Below are positions 1 to 8,095 of a stretch of 42,873 nucleotides of DNA, in pieces. The DNA lies in the NCBI GenBank assembly GCA_947629595.1, contig CANREI010000001.1:1-42873 (forward strand). The letters are read 5' to 3'. The notes under the pieces were generated by a model. That model ran no database searches and had not been told where the DNA came from. It saw nothing but the letters and a program-made list of their open reading frames with translations. The position numbers were made by a program, and so were the translations under genes. Source of the stretch: an uncultured Alphaproteobacteria bacterium (GTDB lineage Bacteria; Pseudomonadota; Alphaproteobacteria; CAAHEQ01; UBA3637). Numbering within the stretch: position 1 is the first letter of the stretch; every line of letters begins with the position of its first letter.

Positions 1-40
1 ATAAATTGAGATATTATTGATTGATTACCCATCCTCAAAA

Positions 41-196
41 AAACGTACGATTTTTGCAACACTTTTTTTTAAAATTTTGAAAAAATTTTTATTTTGGTTG
101 AAAACAATTGATTTTTCGACTGTTTTTGAGTGCTTGATTTTGGCATTTTGAAGGCAATTTTGACCCCCGAATCCGCGTTGCATTAAAGGTACGTTT
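41..196 (+). repeat. 156-bp inverted-repeat module, copy 1 of 3
   Basis: The left arm (41-62) begins AAACGTACGA and ends GCAACAC. The right arm (175-196) is its imperfect inverse, beginning GCGTTGCATT and ending GGTACGTTT. Between them is about 110 bp of very A/T-rich DNA starting with a T8 run. The same module recurs at 29106-29262 and 31446-31601, in the same orientation relative to the gene behind it. Here the arm ends 37 nt before the start codon of a pilin-like gene. It may be an invertible or regulatory promoter module; function is inferred. Confidence 0.85.
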
Positions 197-206
197 ATTT
201 TATGCT
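178..206 (+). promoter_or_regulatory. candidate promoter for pilin-like gene 1
   Basis: TTGCAT (178-183), 17-nt spacer, TATGCT (201-206). The -35 lies inside the right arm of the repeat module and the -10 lies just outside it. The same arrangement is seen behind the other two module copies. Confidence 0.45.
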
Positions 207-233
207 GTTTCTATCAGCAACGGGAGTAAAAAA

Positions 234-1574
234 ATGACGAAATATGCAAGAAAAAATCAATTCAAACACGCGGAAATGCAGGGAAATAAAGAACAAATCG
301 CACCAGGGGAAACGGGGAGTCAAAAAATGACAAGAAAATCAAAAAAACAAATTCAAAATCAAGCACAAGCGGGATATATGCAAAGCAATGAACCGCAAAT
401 TGCAGGCGGGGAAGCGGGAAAACAAAATAGAAGCAAAACATACACTCAAAGCGGTAAAATGATGATTAAAAATACACAAGATAAAAAGGAAATCTCAAAA
501 AATAAATCAATGCTTTCAGAGCAATATATCTACAAGAAAAATATCATTCGAACGCGCTCTCAAGACGGGCGCAGTATGGTTGAAATGCTCGGGGTGTTGG
601 CCATTATCGGTGTTTTAAGTATTGGCGGAATCGCAGGGTATCGGTGGGGCATGGATAAGCATGTATCGAATCAGATTCTTTACGAAATGAATCTGAACAG
701 CGCCCAGTTAGCTATGTTATTACAAAAGGGAAATTCCGACGGGGTAACACTTTCTTTGGGTTCGCCTTATGATGATGCCGAGCCGAGATATCGCACCGTT
801 GATTATGGCTTTGATTACGGGTGTGAAGAAGAAGTCGAAGGAGAATTACATAAATGTTATAACCCCGATGAAACGGGATATTTTATATCAGCCTTAAATT
901 TGCCGGAACGAATTGCCAATATGGTGATTGAATCGGCACCCAATTTGCAATATTATGTTGATTATGAAGAAACGGTGGCAGATGAAGTTGAAAACAAAAC
1001 AGATGTCACCATATTCTTTGATATAAATGCCGATGCAACCGAATCGCTTCCCGATTCGGAAGTAACACAACCTGAAACAACGAAGCAGGTGAAATGCACT
1101 GAACATACTGACTGTAAGCCGAATGAATATTGCGATAGGAGTGTGGACGATTGTCGTGATGGAAAGCCTGTTCTTGCTGCGAGCGGACATTATTGTAAGA
1201 GTATAGAAAACAGTGATTATACATCAGTAGAAGTCGCAAATAGCGAAGGTATTAAAACAAAATTTTACAGATCAACATCAGAGCTGGATTGGTGGGAAGC
1301 CGAAGCATTTTGTAGAGCGTTGGGAAATAAGCTGGGTGATACAAACATACATTTGGTGAATTTGCGTGAACTGGGGTGTCCGGAAAGCAAAAATTCTTCT
1401 TGCCCGGCAACTTCATACGGAGCGGCATTGGCGAACAAGCTTCAACTTTCCGATTACGGATGGACGAGCATAAATGATAGTGAAGATAAGTGTATTGCCT
1501 ATAACATGAGTCTGATAAGCGGTTACGTTCGCAACGACAAGCTCAACAACCTCAACTATGCCTTATGCAAATGA
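234..1574 (+). CDS. type IV pilin-like / pseudopilin-type surface protein 1
   Basis: 446 residues. A prepilin-type segment starts at G112 (GRSMVEMLGVLAII), with glutamate at +5 after the Gly and a hydrophobic helix to about residue 137, so it should be a PilD-type substrate. The start at 234 is supported by GGGAG 8-12 nt upstream. This implies a polar leader of about 111 residues rich in Gln, Asn and Lys before the cleavage site, much longer than usual prepilin leaders. After the helix comes an acidic region, one short Cys-rich stretch (residues 286-310) and a C-terminal domain (about 325-446) with a WWEAEAFC motif and Cys-AYN-YALCK spacing that recalls C-type-lectin-like folds. The second pilin-like gene at 29399 shares the leader, helix and C-terminal motifs. 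The specific role (adhesin, minor pilin) is unknown. Confidence 0.75.
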   Translation: MTKYARKNQFKHAEMQGNKEQIAPGETGSQKMTRKSKKQIQNQAQAGYMQSNEPQIAGGEAGKQNRSKTYTQSGKMMIKNTQDKKEISKNKSMLSEQYIYKKNIIRTRSQDGRSMVEMLGVLAIIGVLSIGGIAGYRWGMDKHVSNQILYEMNLNSAQLAMLLQKGNSDGVTLSLGSPYDDAEPRYRTVDYGFDYGCEEEVEGELHKCYNPDETGYFISALNLPERIANMVIESAPNLQYYVDYEETVADEVENKTDVTIFFDINADATESLPDSEVTQPETTKQVKCTEHTDCKPNEYCDRSVDDCRDGKPVLAASGHYCKSIENSDYTSVEVANSEGIKTKFYRSTSELDWWEAEAFCRALGNKLGDTNIHLVNLRELGCPESKNSSCPATSYGAALANKLQLSDYGWTSINDSEDKCIAYNMSLISGYVRNDKLNNLNYALCK

Positions 1575-1627
1575 AAATTTCTGCGCGGAATTTTCGGGTG
1601 ACAATTCTTCTTTAAAAAGAGTCGAAT

Positions 1628-2374
1628 TTATTCCGGCAATTGAAATTCGTAACCGGCTTGCTTTAAAGTATCAATCATGCGCGCCAAAAGCGCCCGTTCT
1701 TTTTCGTGAACCTGTCCGTCGGCCATAATAATATCCAAAATAGCCACCATTAACGGTTGAACGACCATAATTCCTTTCCGCATCACGCGTTGAAACGCCA
1801 TTGAAAAACTATCTTCATCCGGCGCCATGGAAATTAAATAATCATTCATTTGCAATTCGTCATAATTCAAATACGGCACGCGATTTTTAACATAAGCCAA
1901 CACTTTTTCCCGTTCCGTACTGCTGCGAATACCGTCAACGGCAACCAAAAACATTAAAACCGTTAATTCATCGCCGGTTTCTTTAATGGCTTTCGCAAAA
2001 TCGGACATATCTTCCGGCAACAAAGCATTATCGATTTCAACACCCAATACTTCCTGCAAAAAGCGATAAGGATTGCTGTATCCGTTTGTGGCGGCTTTAT
2101 CTTTAATAAACGATATTTGCGCCACCCGAATTAACCGCGGAGACTTCACATCCATTGCCAAGCCGTCCAGATAATATTCGTTTTGATGCTTAATAATGCG
2201 CCGAATTAAAAAATCGCGACTTTTAATGTTGCCGCTTAACGATTGATAATTAACCGTTACCAGAAAAGAAACACCGGCACGGCTTTCAGTGGAAGAAGAA
2301 AGCGTTTCTTCAACCAACGGCGGTAATATTGTTTGTTCCTGATTTTCTGTTATTGTTTGCGCATTGTTTTCCAT
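1628..2374 (-). CDS. WYL-like plus TerB-like domain protein
   Basis: 248 residues from the ATG at 2374, chosen because GGAGC lies 7-11 nt upstream; a longer GTG-started frame has no such site. The N-terminal third (about 35-95) reads VNYQSLSGNIKSRDF... and ends ...RLIRVAQISFIKD, resembling the small beta-barrel WYL-type domain. The C-terminal half (about 130-245) is helical with the TerB-like pattern FLVAVDG...ILDIIMADGQVHEKE, where acidic residues could bind a metal. It is the last gene of the MoxR operon and overlaps the DUF4381 gene by 25 nt, so translation is probably coupled. Such operons usually carry VWA-domain genes at this point and none is seen. Function unknown; a link to envelope maintenance is inferred from context. 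Confidence 0.6.
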   Translation of the reverse strand: MENNAQTITENQEQTILPPLVEETLSSSTESRAGVSFLVTVNYQSLSGNIKSRDFLIRRIIKHQNEYYLDGLAMDVKSPRLIRVAQISFIKDKAATNGYSNPYRFLQEVLGVEIDNALLPEDMSDFAKAIKETGDELTVLMFLVAVDGIRSSTEREKVLAYVKNRVPYLNYDELQMNDYLISMAPDEDSFSMAFQRVMRKGIMVVQPLMVAILDIIMADGQVHEKERALLARMIDTLKQAGYEFQLPE

Positions 2375-2847
2375 TGATGCTCCTTTTTTAAAACACAACA
2401 AATCCACTCTTTAACGGCAGTATATAATTTTTCCGTTTGAATTGCAACAGCTTTTTGTTTGGGTAAATAGGCGGCCGATGCAATGAATTTTGCCTGTTCG
2501 GCCGATAAAGCATTATTTCCGTGTTGCAGTAAAAAATCAGCCCATTCCGTATCGCTTAACGAAGCGACTTTTTCACGCGGAAAAGCGGCTAACGCAACGC
2601 GTTTTAACAAAACACCCAATTCCACGCCGAGGGTTGATAAATCGGCATTTTGTCGTTCAATTTTTTTTAAAATGCGCAACGCATATCTTTTGGGTGAGCG
2701 GTTGAGAAAATAAATTAACAACAAAAGACTCATCAAAACAAGGCAGATACCGCCCGTTACAATCCACCACCCGACAGCCGGCGGAAAAAAAGAGGGTTCC
2801 ACGGGCAAATGAACATCTTTTAACGGGGATAAATCAATATCAGTCAT
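2350..2847 (-). CDS. DUF4381-family membrane protein
   Basis: 165 residues from MTDIDLSPL. One transmembrane helix at about residues 25-48 (VGWWIVTGGICLVLMSLLLL) is followed by a basic helical cytoplasmic domain containing the family-like segment REKVASLSDTEWADFL. The start overlaps the end of the DUF58 gene by 8 nt and its end overlaps the TerB-like gene, so it is operonic. MoxR-DUF58-DUF4381 clusters are known in proteobacteria, often with Bat/VWA proteins, and are linked to envelope stress or complex assembly. The exact biochemical role is not known. Confidence 0.7.
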   Translation of the reverse strand: MTDIDLSPLKDVHLPVEPSFFPPAVGWWIVTGGICLVLMSLLLLIYFLNRSPKRYALRILKKIERQNADLSTLGVELGVLLKRVALAAFPREKVASLSDTEWADFLLQHGNNALSAEQAKFIASAAYLPKQKAVAIQTEKLYTAVKEWICCVLKKEHQWKTMRKQ

Positions 2848-3760
2848 TGTTTTTTTCTCCGACACAATAAGCAAAAACTTTTGAGATGATATCTTCATCG
2901 GTGCGAACGGGCAAATAGCCGATATCATAATTTCGGGCTAAACTTTTCAACGCTTCTTCCCGTTTTAAAAACACATCGGCATAATCGGTTTGAAAGCGAT
3001 GACTTTTTGTATCAATCAAAGTGATTTCCCGTCCGTCGGAAATCGGGAAAATGCCGCTCGGCAGGTGTTTTTCCAATTCATCATAAATATGAATCAATCC
3101 GCAGGTGCTTTTTTGTGCCCATCGCCGTAAAATTGATTCGCAAGCCGGCGTCCAATCCGAAAAATCACTCAATATAAAAACCAGCGATCCGGCACGAACA
3201 AGCGGCGTTGATTTTTGCAAAGCCTGATGCAGTGACAGTTGATCCGATGCCGTTTCTAACGGATCGGAAGCCGTTTCCAGCGTATGCAATAACCCGTTCA
3301 AAACTTCATTCGCTCCGTAAGCTTTCGTTGTTTCAATCTGTTCTGCCGTTAGAACGGTAAATCCCAGCCGATCCGATTTGTTTTCCGCCAAATAAGATAA
3401 TAAAGCAGCCGTATAGGCCGCCACAACCGATTTAAACCGACCGCGGGAAGCAAACTTCATTCTTGAACGCATATCGCAAATTAAAAACACCTGCCGTTCT
3501 TTTTCATCGGTATATAATTTTGTGAACGGTTTACCGTATTTAGCCGTTACGCGCCAATCAATCTGCCGAATATCATCACCGGGTTGATAAGCGCGGACTT
3601 CTTGAAAATCAAGCCCTTTCGACTTAAACGGCGATTTTGTATATCCCCGGCCGGTATACGCCTGCCGATTCGTTTCTTTCAGCCTAAATCCCAGCGCTTG
3701 TTTTTTTAAGCGCAGCAGATGATCAAGTTTGGCATAAACAAAAGCGGAATCGGTGCGCAT
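2840..3760 (-). CDS. DUF58 / VWA-like domain protein
   Basis: 306 residues. The DUF58 signature GLDFQEVRAYQPGDDIRQID is present near residues 48-67, followed by W-R-V-TAKYGKPF. A VWA-like core follows (LICDMRSRM; later LVFILSDFSDW), in which the DxSxS metal motif is not intact. No membrane segment is seen. ATG at 3760 has AAGGAG 4 nt upstream and lies 9 nt behind the MoxR stop. DUF58 proteins are usual partners of MoxR AAA+ ATPases. A short internal duplication (LETASDPLETASDQ) is visible near residue 157. Confidence 0.85.
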   Translation of the reverse strand: MRTDSAFVYAKLDHLLRLKKQALGFRLKETNRQAYTGRGYTKSPFKSKGLDFQEVRAYQPGDDIRQIDWRVTAKYGKPFTKLYTDEKERQVFLICDMRSRMKFASRGRFKSVVAAYTAALLSYLAENKSDRLGFTVLTAEQIETTKAYGANEVLNGLLHTLETASDPLETASDQLSLHQALQKSTPLVRAGSLVFILSDFSDWTPACESILRRWAQKSTCGLIHIYDELEKHLPSGIFPISDGREITLIDTKSHRFQTDYADVFLKREEALKSLARNYDIGYLPVRTDEDIISKVFAYCVGEKNND

Positions 3761-3769
3761 TTTTCTCCT

Positions 3770-4729
3770 TTATAACATGGGAATTCGAGGTAATAACAGC
3801 TCTAAAATCTTATCGGAAGTCATGCCGGTGCTTCTGGCTTCGAACGTGGGTAAAATACGATGACGCAACACATCATGCACAATGGATTTCACATCATCGG
3901 GCATAACATAATCGCGATTATTCAACCAGGCAACGGCGCGCGAACAAATATCCAGTGCGATGGTGCCGCGCGGGGAAACGCCGAATTCAATATATTTTGC
4001 CAAATCTTCGCCGTAGGCCGCCGGATGACGTGTTGCCATAACCAATTGAATGATATATTCTTCAATTTCGGGCGACATATAAACGTTTGATACCTCCTGA
4101 CGGGCGGCAAAAATCATCCGTTCGGTAATTTTTTCAATTTCGGGTAATTGTTCTTTTCTCTCTTCTTTTCGAATAAGCTTTAAAATTTTGCGTTCCGACT
4201 CGATATCGGGATAACCGATTTTCACATAAAGCAAAAAGCGATCGAGCTGCGCTTCCGGCAACGTATAGGTTCCCTCGTTATCAATCGGGTTTTGTGTTGC
4301 CATCACCATAAACAAATCGGGCAGACGATAGGTTGTGGCGCCCACCGTCACCTGCCGTTCACCCATGGCTTCCAGCAAGGCGGATTGCACTTTTGCCGGC
4401 GCTCTGTTAATTTCATCGGCTAAAATAAGATTGCTGAAAATAGGCCCCTTTTGAAAATAAAACTGATTCGTTTCCGGCCGATAAACATCGCTTCCCGTAA
4501 TGTCCGACGGCAATAAATCAGGCGTAAACTGAATACGTTTTTCATTGGCGTCAATAGCGTGAGCCAATGTTTTAATAGCCTTTGTTTTAGCCAGCCCGGG
4601 GGCGCCTTCCACTAAAAAGTTACCGTTTGAAAGCAAAGAAATAAGCATTTTTCGAATAAAATCGGATTGTCCGACAATGCAAGAATTCATATAGTTTTCA
4701 AGCTGTTTAAAGTTTTCATACAAAGTCAT
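3770..4729 (-). CDS. MoxR-family AAA+ ATPase
   Basis: 319 residues from MTLYENF at 4729, which has GGAG 9 nt upstream; a TTG start 7 codons earlier lacks a site. Walker A is GAPGLAKT (residues 42-49), Walker B is LILADEINRAP, sensor 1 is MATQNPID, and the MoxR pattern GTYTLPEAQLDRF follows. The C-terminal lid carries SPRGTIALD. MoxR ATPases act as chaperone-like remodelers with DUF58/VWA partners, which follow directly here. First gene of a four-gene operon (MoxR, DUF58, DUF4381, TerB-like). Confidence 0.9.
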   Translation of the reverse strand: MTLYENFKQLENYMNSCIVGQSDFIRKMLISLLSNGNFLVEGAPGLAKTKAIKTLAHAIDANEKRIQFTPDLLPSDITGSDVYRPETNQFYFQKGPIFSNLILADEINRAPAKVQSALLEAMGERQVTVGATTYRLPDLFMVMATQNPIDNEGTYTLPEAQLDRFLLYVKIGYPDIESERKILKLIRKEERKEQLPEIEKITERMIFAARQEVSNVYMSPEIEEYIIQLVMATRHPAAYGEDLAKYIEFGVSPRGTIALDICSRAVAWLNNRDYVMPDDVKSIVHDVLRHRILPTFEARSTGMTSDKILELLLPRIPML

Positions 4730-4751
4730 TTTTTTTACTCCGTTTTTCAAG

Positions 4752-4798
4752 TTGCAATTTATGTAAAATAATATATACTGTTTTTACAAGGATTGCAA
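4752..4798. promoter_or_regulatory. overlapping divergent promoters of moxR operon and the 4799 gene
   Basis: Rightward: TTGCAA (4752-4757), N16, TATACT (4774-4779). Leftward: TTGCAA (4798-4793), N17, TATATT (4775-4770). The two -10 regions overlap, so the two transcripts probably compete. The rightward start would leave a leader of only about 12 nt. Confidence 0.5.
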
Positions 4799-5560
4799 AT
4801 GACAAATTCAATTTTATCCCTTTATCGGATATTTTTTACGGATGACAATCATCAGCTTTGGGCCGTTATGCGTGACGGACGGCCGGTTTTAATGAAAAGC
4901 ATACCGCCGTTTGCAACCTTTTCATCGGATCATACGGTTATTACCGGCGTTGAGTTAGACGGCGAACAAACGCACTTTTTGTGGACGCTTGCCAATTTTC
5001 AACAACAAAAATCTATGCAAATAATGACGCAATCGGGCTATTGTTACTATCCGGCGCTTTGGAATACGTCGCACGCGCAAATTGCCTTTTTGCGGGCCGA
5101 CTTGTTAAATCCGAAAGGAACGGCTGATATTTTCATTTATAAAAAAGCGCGAACAAAATTTCATTTAAACGATTCGTTTCCGGGGGCGTTATTACCTGTA
5201 TTTTTTGCTAAAAGCGGAGCGTTATATTATATTGATACGCAAAATCATTTTGCCAAACGCCTGATGAAAGAAAGCAGCGTTATTTTTGAAAACGTGACTT
5301 ATTTTGCTTTATCGCCCAATGAAACGGAATATGCCGTTTATACGAATGATATGGTTCATTGGATTGATTTTAAAATCGGACAATTGCGTCAATTTATTGC
5401 TTTTGATGTGACGGCCATCGGATTTAACGAAACAGGCAACAGTTTGTTTTTTGCAACCTGTAAAAGCGGTCGAACAAGTTTATATCAATATGATAAATTT
5501 TCGCAGGAAATCACGTTGGTTTTAAATCATCCGACCAAAATAACCGCCATATCGTTTTAA
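4799..5560 (+). CDS. WD40/TolB-like beta-propeller protein, unknown function
   Basis: 253 residues from the ATG at 4799, with AAGGA 7 nt upstream (a TTG two codons earlier is less likely). The sequence alternates short hydrophobic strands and turns with repeated units such as HQLWAVMRDGRPVLM, GALYYIDTQNHFAKRL, ALSPNETEYAVYT and GNSLFFATCKSGRTSLYQYD, typical of beta-propeller blades. No signal peptide, membrane segment or catalytic motif is visible, so it is probably cytoplasmic. Transcribed divergently from the MoxR operon. I do not recognise a named family. Confidence 0.6.
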   Translation: MTNSILSLYRIFFTDDNHQLWAVMRDGRPVLMKSIPPFATFSSDHTVITGVELDGEQTHFLWTLANFQQQKSMQIMTQSGYCYYPALWNTSHAQIAFLRADLLNPKGTADIFIYKKARTKFHLNDSFPGALLPVFFAKSGALYYIDTQNHFAKRLMKESSVIFENVTYFALSPNETEYAVYTNDMVHWIDFKIGQLRQFIAFDVTAIGFNETGNSLFFATCKSGRTSLYQYDKFSQEITLVLNHPTKITAISF

Positions 5561-5906
5561 AACAAAGCTTTTTTTGTAAGAAATGGCAATCGATTATTTG
5601 TTTAAATTTCCGAAGAACAAAAAGCGTCATTTTTAATTAACATTTTTAGGGGACACATACGGCACAGATACTTGGAAGCGAGGAAATGACCGACACAATG
5701 TTCGGTAAGATTGACAAATCTTTGATCTGAGAGAAATATGCCTGATTTATGGCAGTCATCATGCTTTTCAGATATCCGGCAATCCCGAAGTCGCTCCAAA
5801 AAAAACACCAAGGAGGTGGTTTTTTAATGAGAAATCAGCCAAAATAAAATCAATTTATTTGTTTTAAAACGAAAAAAATAAGAAAATTTTAAAATATAAA
5901 AAAATA
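5561..5906. other. gene-poor stretch
   Basis: No convincing gene. An open frame on the minus strand (5811-5602, TTG start, Cys/His-rich) has no ribosome-binding site. A small dyad CACC-AAGGA-GGTG flanked by A and T runs (5802-5826) could be a weak bidirectional terminator. Confidence 0.4.
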
Positions 5907-6110
5907 GTGTTACCGTTTAAAAGTTTCAGTATGGGAAACGCCTATCCTTTAAAAGATGGCGGTTATGCCTTGGCTGTCGGTAAAACTGATATATCGGATG
6001 ATTTATGTGCACAAGAATGGTCAGCTGACGGGCATTTATTATGGACATTGGAATTAAAAAGAAAAGGGCTTAATTTGGTTTGTTATTATCTTTATAAAGA
6101 AGAATTATAA
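5907..6110 (+). pseudogene. fragment of a PQQ-like/delta-60 type repeat protein
   Basis: An open frame of 67 codons reads GGYALAVGKTDISDD, then QEWSADGHLLWTLEL, a pattern typical of one blade of PQQ-like or delta-60 repeat proteins, and then runs off into low-similarity sequence. There is no ribosome-binding site at the GTG start. Probably a remnant of a larger gene, but a small expressed protein cannot be excluded. Confidence 0.3.
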
Positions 6111-6145
6111 TTATTTTTTTCAAAACTGATTTTGTGAAAAAATTA

Positions 6146-6174
6146 TTGCCTTTCGGGAAAAAATTTTTTATACT
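6146..6174 (+). promoter_or_regulatory. promoter of the 6210 lipoprotein gene
   Basis: TTGCCT (6146-6151), N17, TATACT (6169-6174), 35 nt before the start codon. Confidence 0.5.
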
Positions 6175-6209
6175 GAAACGTTAGTTTGATATAAAAAAAG
6201 GAATTTAAT

Positions 6210-6566
6210 ATGAAAAAATCGGTGTTGATTATGGGTTTGTTGCTGGGCGGGTGCTCATTGATGCATTTTTCCGAAGATGAAAAAGCAAAAAATCCGCAAT
6301 GCGCAAGCTTTGAAAAAGATATTAACGTTTTTGCGGTTTATGATCGGTTTTTGTTGGGAACGGTTTGTTCAAATCGATACAAAAATGTGTGTTTGGATCA
6401 GCAGGTAATTTATTTATCGCGGGAAAAAGGCGCTCTTTATTATGACGGTTTAACGCTTCCGGTTCCCGAGGGAAAGTGCATCGCTTATGTTGATTCTTAT
6501 TCTTTAAATAAAGATTTATCTGTGCCTTTAACCGTTCCTGTTGTGAAGTTTGTCGATAAAAAATAG
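6210..6566 (+). CDS. small lipoprotein of unknown function
   Basis: 118 residues. The N-terminus has MKKS, a hydrophobic stretch and the lipobox LLGGC (Cys15), so it should be lipidated and anchored in the envelope. The mature part contains three further Cys (CASFE, VCSNRY, VCLDQQ, GKC region) that could form disulfides. AAGGA lies 10 nt upstream of the ATG and a good promoter precedes it. No family recognised. Confidence 0.65.
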   Translation: MKKSVLIMGLLLGGCSLMHFSEDEKAKNPQCASFEKDINVFAVYDRFLLGTVCSNRYKNVCLDQQVIYLSREKGALYYDGLTLPVPEGKCIAYVDSYSLNKDLSVPLTVPVVKFVDKK

Positions 6567-6593
6567 CGTTCGTTTATTATGAAGCGGGATAAA

Positions 6594-6764
6594 ATGAAAA
6601 AAGTTTTTGTTTCCGGTTGTTTTGATTTGCTGCACAGCGGGCATGGCGGATATGCGCTTTATTTATTTGAAACCGCTGCCCACAGAGACAGAGCCGTTCA
6701 AAACGAGAAAGATTTTTTAAGCATTGAGCCTTATTGTCGGTTATTCAACAAAGTGGAAAAGTAA
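6594..6764 (+). pseudogene. truncated cytidylyltransferase-like gene
   Basis: The first 15 residues, KKVFVSGCFDLLHSGH, are the conserved N-terminus of the nucleotidyltransferase fold with the HxGH-type nucleotide-binding motif, as in glycerol-3-phosphate or RfaE-type cytidylyltransferases. The frame then continues into unrelated sequence and stops after 56 codons, whereas the family domain needs about 130 residues. Most likely a deletion remnant. Its position before a glycan-type ATP-grasp gene suggests a decayed polysaccharide locus. Confidence 0.55.
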
Positions 6765-6838
6765 GCTCATTTAAAGCGAACATTTAGCGCTGCAAGCGTT
6801 TATCGGGCAGAAGAAAATGTCGGGCGGATAAATTTTTG

Positions 6839-6867
6839 TTGACAGCGTGCGGAATATATGATATGGT
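6839..6867 (+). promoter_or_regulatory. promoter of the TupA-like gene
   Basis: Perfect -35 TTGACA (6839-6844), N17, TATGGT (6862-6867), about 63 nt before the start codon. Confidence 0.6.
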
Positions 6868-6930
6868 CGCAAATGAAATATGGAAAAAGATAAAATATTT
6901 CTTTAAAAAAAATGAATAACGGATTTTAAA

Positions 6931-8040
6931 ATGACGATAAATAATCAAGAAACGGCAGGAAAAATTACACCCCCCCCCCGCACAGAGCCGGATTTTATAG
7001 AGAATACAAATAAAAGATTACAATTACTGGAAAGTAAACTGACAAGTATGGATACGCGTTTGAAAGATGCTTTGGCAATAGCCGGAGCCGCAACACGCAG
7101 ACATATTTTTCATTGGGGCAATGAAGAAAAATTTACCCGTAAAGAATATGAATGGTTTGTCACGCGACAATATTTTGACGGGCTTCATCGCTGGCCTGAT
7201 TTAAAACATCCCGAAAGACTGGGTGAAAAAATACTGTGGTTGAAATTGCACTATCAGCATCCGCTGATGAACATTGTGACGGATAAATATCGCGTGAAAC
7301 AATATGTAGCCGATCAAATCGGAGAAAAATATGTTATTCCGCTGCTTAATGTTTGGGATAATGTGTGGGATATTGATTTTAACACGCTGCCGAATCAGTT
7401 TGTGATTAAATGTAACAATTGGGCAGGCGGAAAATTCGGTAATTATGTTATTCGTGATAAAAGTCAAATGAAGCGTGATGCCGTGCTTTATAATTTAGAA
7501 AATTGGATTCAGGATTGGCAGGATTGTTTTTATCATGCCGTTATTGAAGCACGGCGTAAACCGGTTGTGTTTGCGGAAAAATATATGGTAGATTCGAAAA
7601 GTGAGCAGTTGCGCGATTTTAAGTTTATGTGTTTTCACGGTGAACCGCAATTTTTTTGGATTGATTCGGATCGAACCACCGAGCATAAGCGTAATTTATA
7701 TGATACGCAAGGAAATTTGCTTCCTGTTCGATTGACTTATTCGAATTTTACCGATGATGAAAAGGCTATGCCTCAAAAGTTAGATGAAATGTTGGCGTTG
7801 GCAAGAAAGCTTTCGAAGCCGTTTCCGCACATGAGAATTGACTTTTATGAGGTGGACGGAGAAATTTATTTCGGCGAATTTACACCGCATACGGATGCAG
7901 GATTAGTTAATTTTACACCGGACGAATGGGATTTTAAATTCGGTGAATTTTTGAATTTAAAACGGTGCGATAAAGAGTATTTGGTAGAATATCCGGCCGT
8001 AAAAGAATCGCTTCCTTACACGGGTGAAATTCCCGATTAA
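6931..8040 (+). CDS. TupA-like ATP-grasp glycan biosynthesis protein
   Basis: 369 residues. After a variable, partly coiled-coil N-terminus (about 1-60), the sequence matches the TupA-like ATP-grasp pattern: KHPERLGEKILWLKL, TDKYRVKQYVADQIGEKYVIPLL, FVIKCNNWAGG, FAEKYM, LRDFKFMCFHGEP and a C-terminal MRIDFYEVDGEIYFGEFT, whose Asp and Glu would bind Mg-ATP. Family members attach amino acids or related groups to surface polysaccharides (named for teichuronopeptide synthesis). The frame passes through a C10 run at codons 14-17, and the present length keeps the gene open. A gain or loss of one C would stop it early, so it is a strong slipped-strand phase-variation candidate. Own promoter upstream, terminator downstream. 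Confidence 0.75.
   Translation: MTINNQETAGKITPPPRTEPDFIENTNKRLQLLESKLTSMDTRLKDALAIAGAATRRHIFHWGNEEKFTRKEYEWFVTRQYFDGLHRWPDLKHPERLGEKILWLKLHYQHPLMNIVTDKYRVKQYVADQIGEKYVIPLLNVWDNVWDIDFNTLPNQFVIKCNNWAGGKFGNYVIRDKSQMKRDAVLYNLENWIQDWQDCFYHAVIEARRKPVVFAEKYMVDSKSEQLRDFKFMCFHGEPQFFWIDSDRTTEHKRNLYDTQGNLLPVRLTYSNFTDDEKAMPQKLDEMLALARKLSKPFPHMRIDFYEVDGEIYFGEFTPHTDAGLVNFTPDEWDFKFGEFLNLKRCDKEYLVEYPAVKESLPYTGEIPD
6970..6979 (+). repeat. C10 homopolymer tract (phase-variation candidate)
   Basis: Ten consecutive C residues near the 5' end of the TupA-like gene, in an otherwise AT-rich genome. It encodes Pro-Pro-Pro plus the first base of an Arg codon. Frame is ON at ten. Confidence 0.9.
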
Positions 8041-8063
8041 AAAAAATACTTTGAAGCTCATTT

Positions 8064-8095
8064 AAAAAAAGGTGCCGAAAATTGGCACCTTTTTG
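8064..8095. terminator. bidirectional terminator between tupA-like gene and ftsH
   Basis: Stem GGTGCC (8071-8076) / GGCACC (8084-8089) with an A7 run before and a T5 run after, so it works for both converging genes. Confidence 0.8.

Noticed and set aside
41..196. 156-bp modules as integron attC sites
   Set aside because: The arms lack the RYYYAAC/GTTRRRY ends, the spacing is constant rather than variable, and no tyrosine integron integrase is present.
1290..1574. C-type-lectin-like end as the variable region of a diversity-generating retroelement
   Set aside because: No reverse transcriptase or template repeat in the window, and no adenine-specific variation pattern can be judged from one copy.
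5602..5811. Minus-strand open frame of 69 codons with Cys/His pairs (HCVGHF, CRMC)
   Set aside because: TTG start, no ribosome-binding site and no recognised family; kept only as a note, although a zinc-binding remnant is possible.
6564..6575. TAGCGTTCGTTT, resembling a hybrid of the two recombinase core types
   Set aside because: No good inverted partner: the nearest candidate at about 6774 shares only GTTCG-like bases, and no promoter lies suitably between.
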